In this document: positions 15,268-15,313 of the stretch, one piece after another
Layout: each line of letters starts with the position of its first letter
How positions within the stretch are numbered: position 1 is the stretch's first letter
Assembly (NCBI GenBank): GCA_020722645.1
Contig: DYKL01000044.1
Location: 1-15,313 of the forward strand
DNA: 15,313 bases
Reading direction: 5' to 3'
From: Acetofilamentum sp.
GTDB lineage: Bacteria > Bacteroidota > Bacteroidia > Bacteroidales > JAFGUD01
The notes under the pieces: generated by a model
What the model saw: only the letters and a program-made list of their open reading frames with translations
The model's database searches: none
Told to the model about the DNA's origin: nothing
Made by a program: the position numbers and the translations under genes

Positions 15268-15313
15268 TTACTTACAACTTTTCAGGTTTTACAGGCGATA
15301 GCTAAGAAAAAAC

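Noticed and set aside
1..15313. CRISPR array, prophage, insertion sequence or tRNA
   Set aside because: I saw no regularly spaced repeats, transposase or integrase motifs, terminal inverted repeats or tRNA cloverleaf on either strand.

Overview
The window looks like a chromosomal segment from an AT-rich member of the Bacteroidota, probably near Bacteroidales or Flavobacteriales. The signs are a type IX secretion (T9SS) C-terminal sorting domain on a secreted protease, an S46 dipeptidyl-peptidase (a family typical of this phylum), starts without Shine-Dalgarno sequences, and several matches to the Bacteroidota -7 promoter box TAnnTTTG. There are no phage, IS, CRISPR, tRNA or rRNA signatures. 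Stop codons are TAA, TAG and TGA, so the code is standard. I cannot name the genus.

Layout. (1) 61-4316: two divergent peptidase genes. One is a T9SS-exported C10 (streptopain/interpain-like) cysteine protease on the minus strand. The other is an S46 serine dipeptidyl-peptidase of DPP7 type on the plus strand. Together they suggest extracellular protein digestion followed by periplasmic dipeptide release. (2) 4324-4810: a strong bidirectional terminator and a convergent small cytosolic protein of unknown function. (3) 4917-9922: a compact surface-glycan operon with a rhamnosyltransferase-like GT2, an O-antigen ligase/polymerase-family membrane protein with a TPR tail, and two more GT2 enzymes. 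The last three genes are packed within 2-10 bases of each other. (4) 9966-10816: a 21-bp two-copy tandem repeat, then a convergent MscS-type mechanosensitive channel. (5) 10984-14491: a secreted protein of about seven 51-residue repeats, probably a beta-propeller, followed by a long RelA/SpoT-family (p)ppGpp synthetase whose hydrolase half has lost its catalytic motifs.

(6) 14517-15313 is a decay zone. A small membrane-protein gene on the minus strand has four in-frame stops but no frameshift. Beyond it are a REP-like imperfect hairpin and an orphan C-terminal coding remnant cut off by stops in every upstream frame. The long plus-strand open frame over this zone is the antisense shadow of the dead gene.

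Most of the window is ordinary. I did not find a convincing new multi-gene system. The best leads are the multi-stop pseudogene, the hydrolase-dead RSH with a basic RxKD-like motif, and the decayed 3' end.
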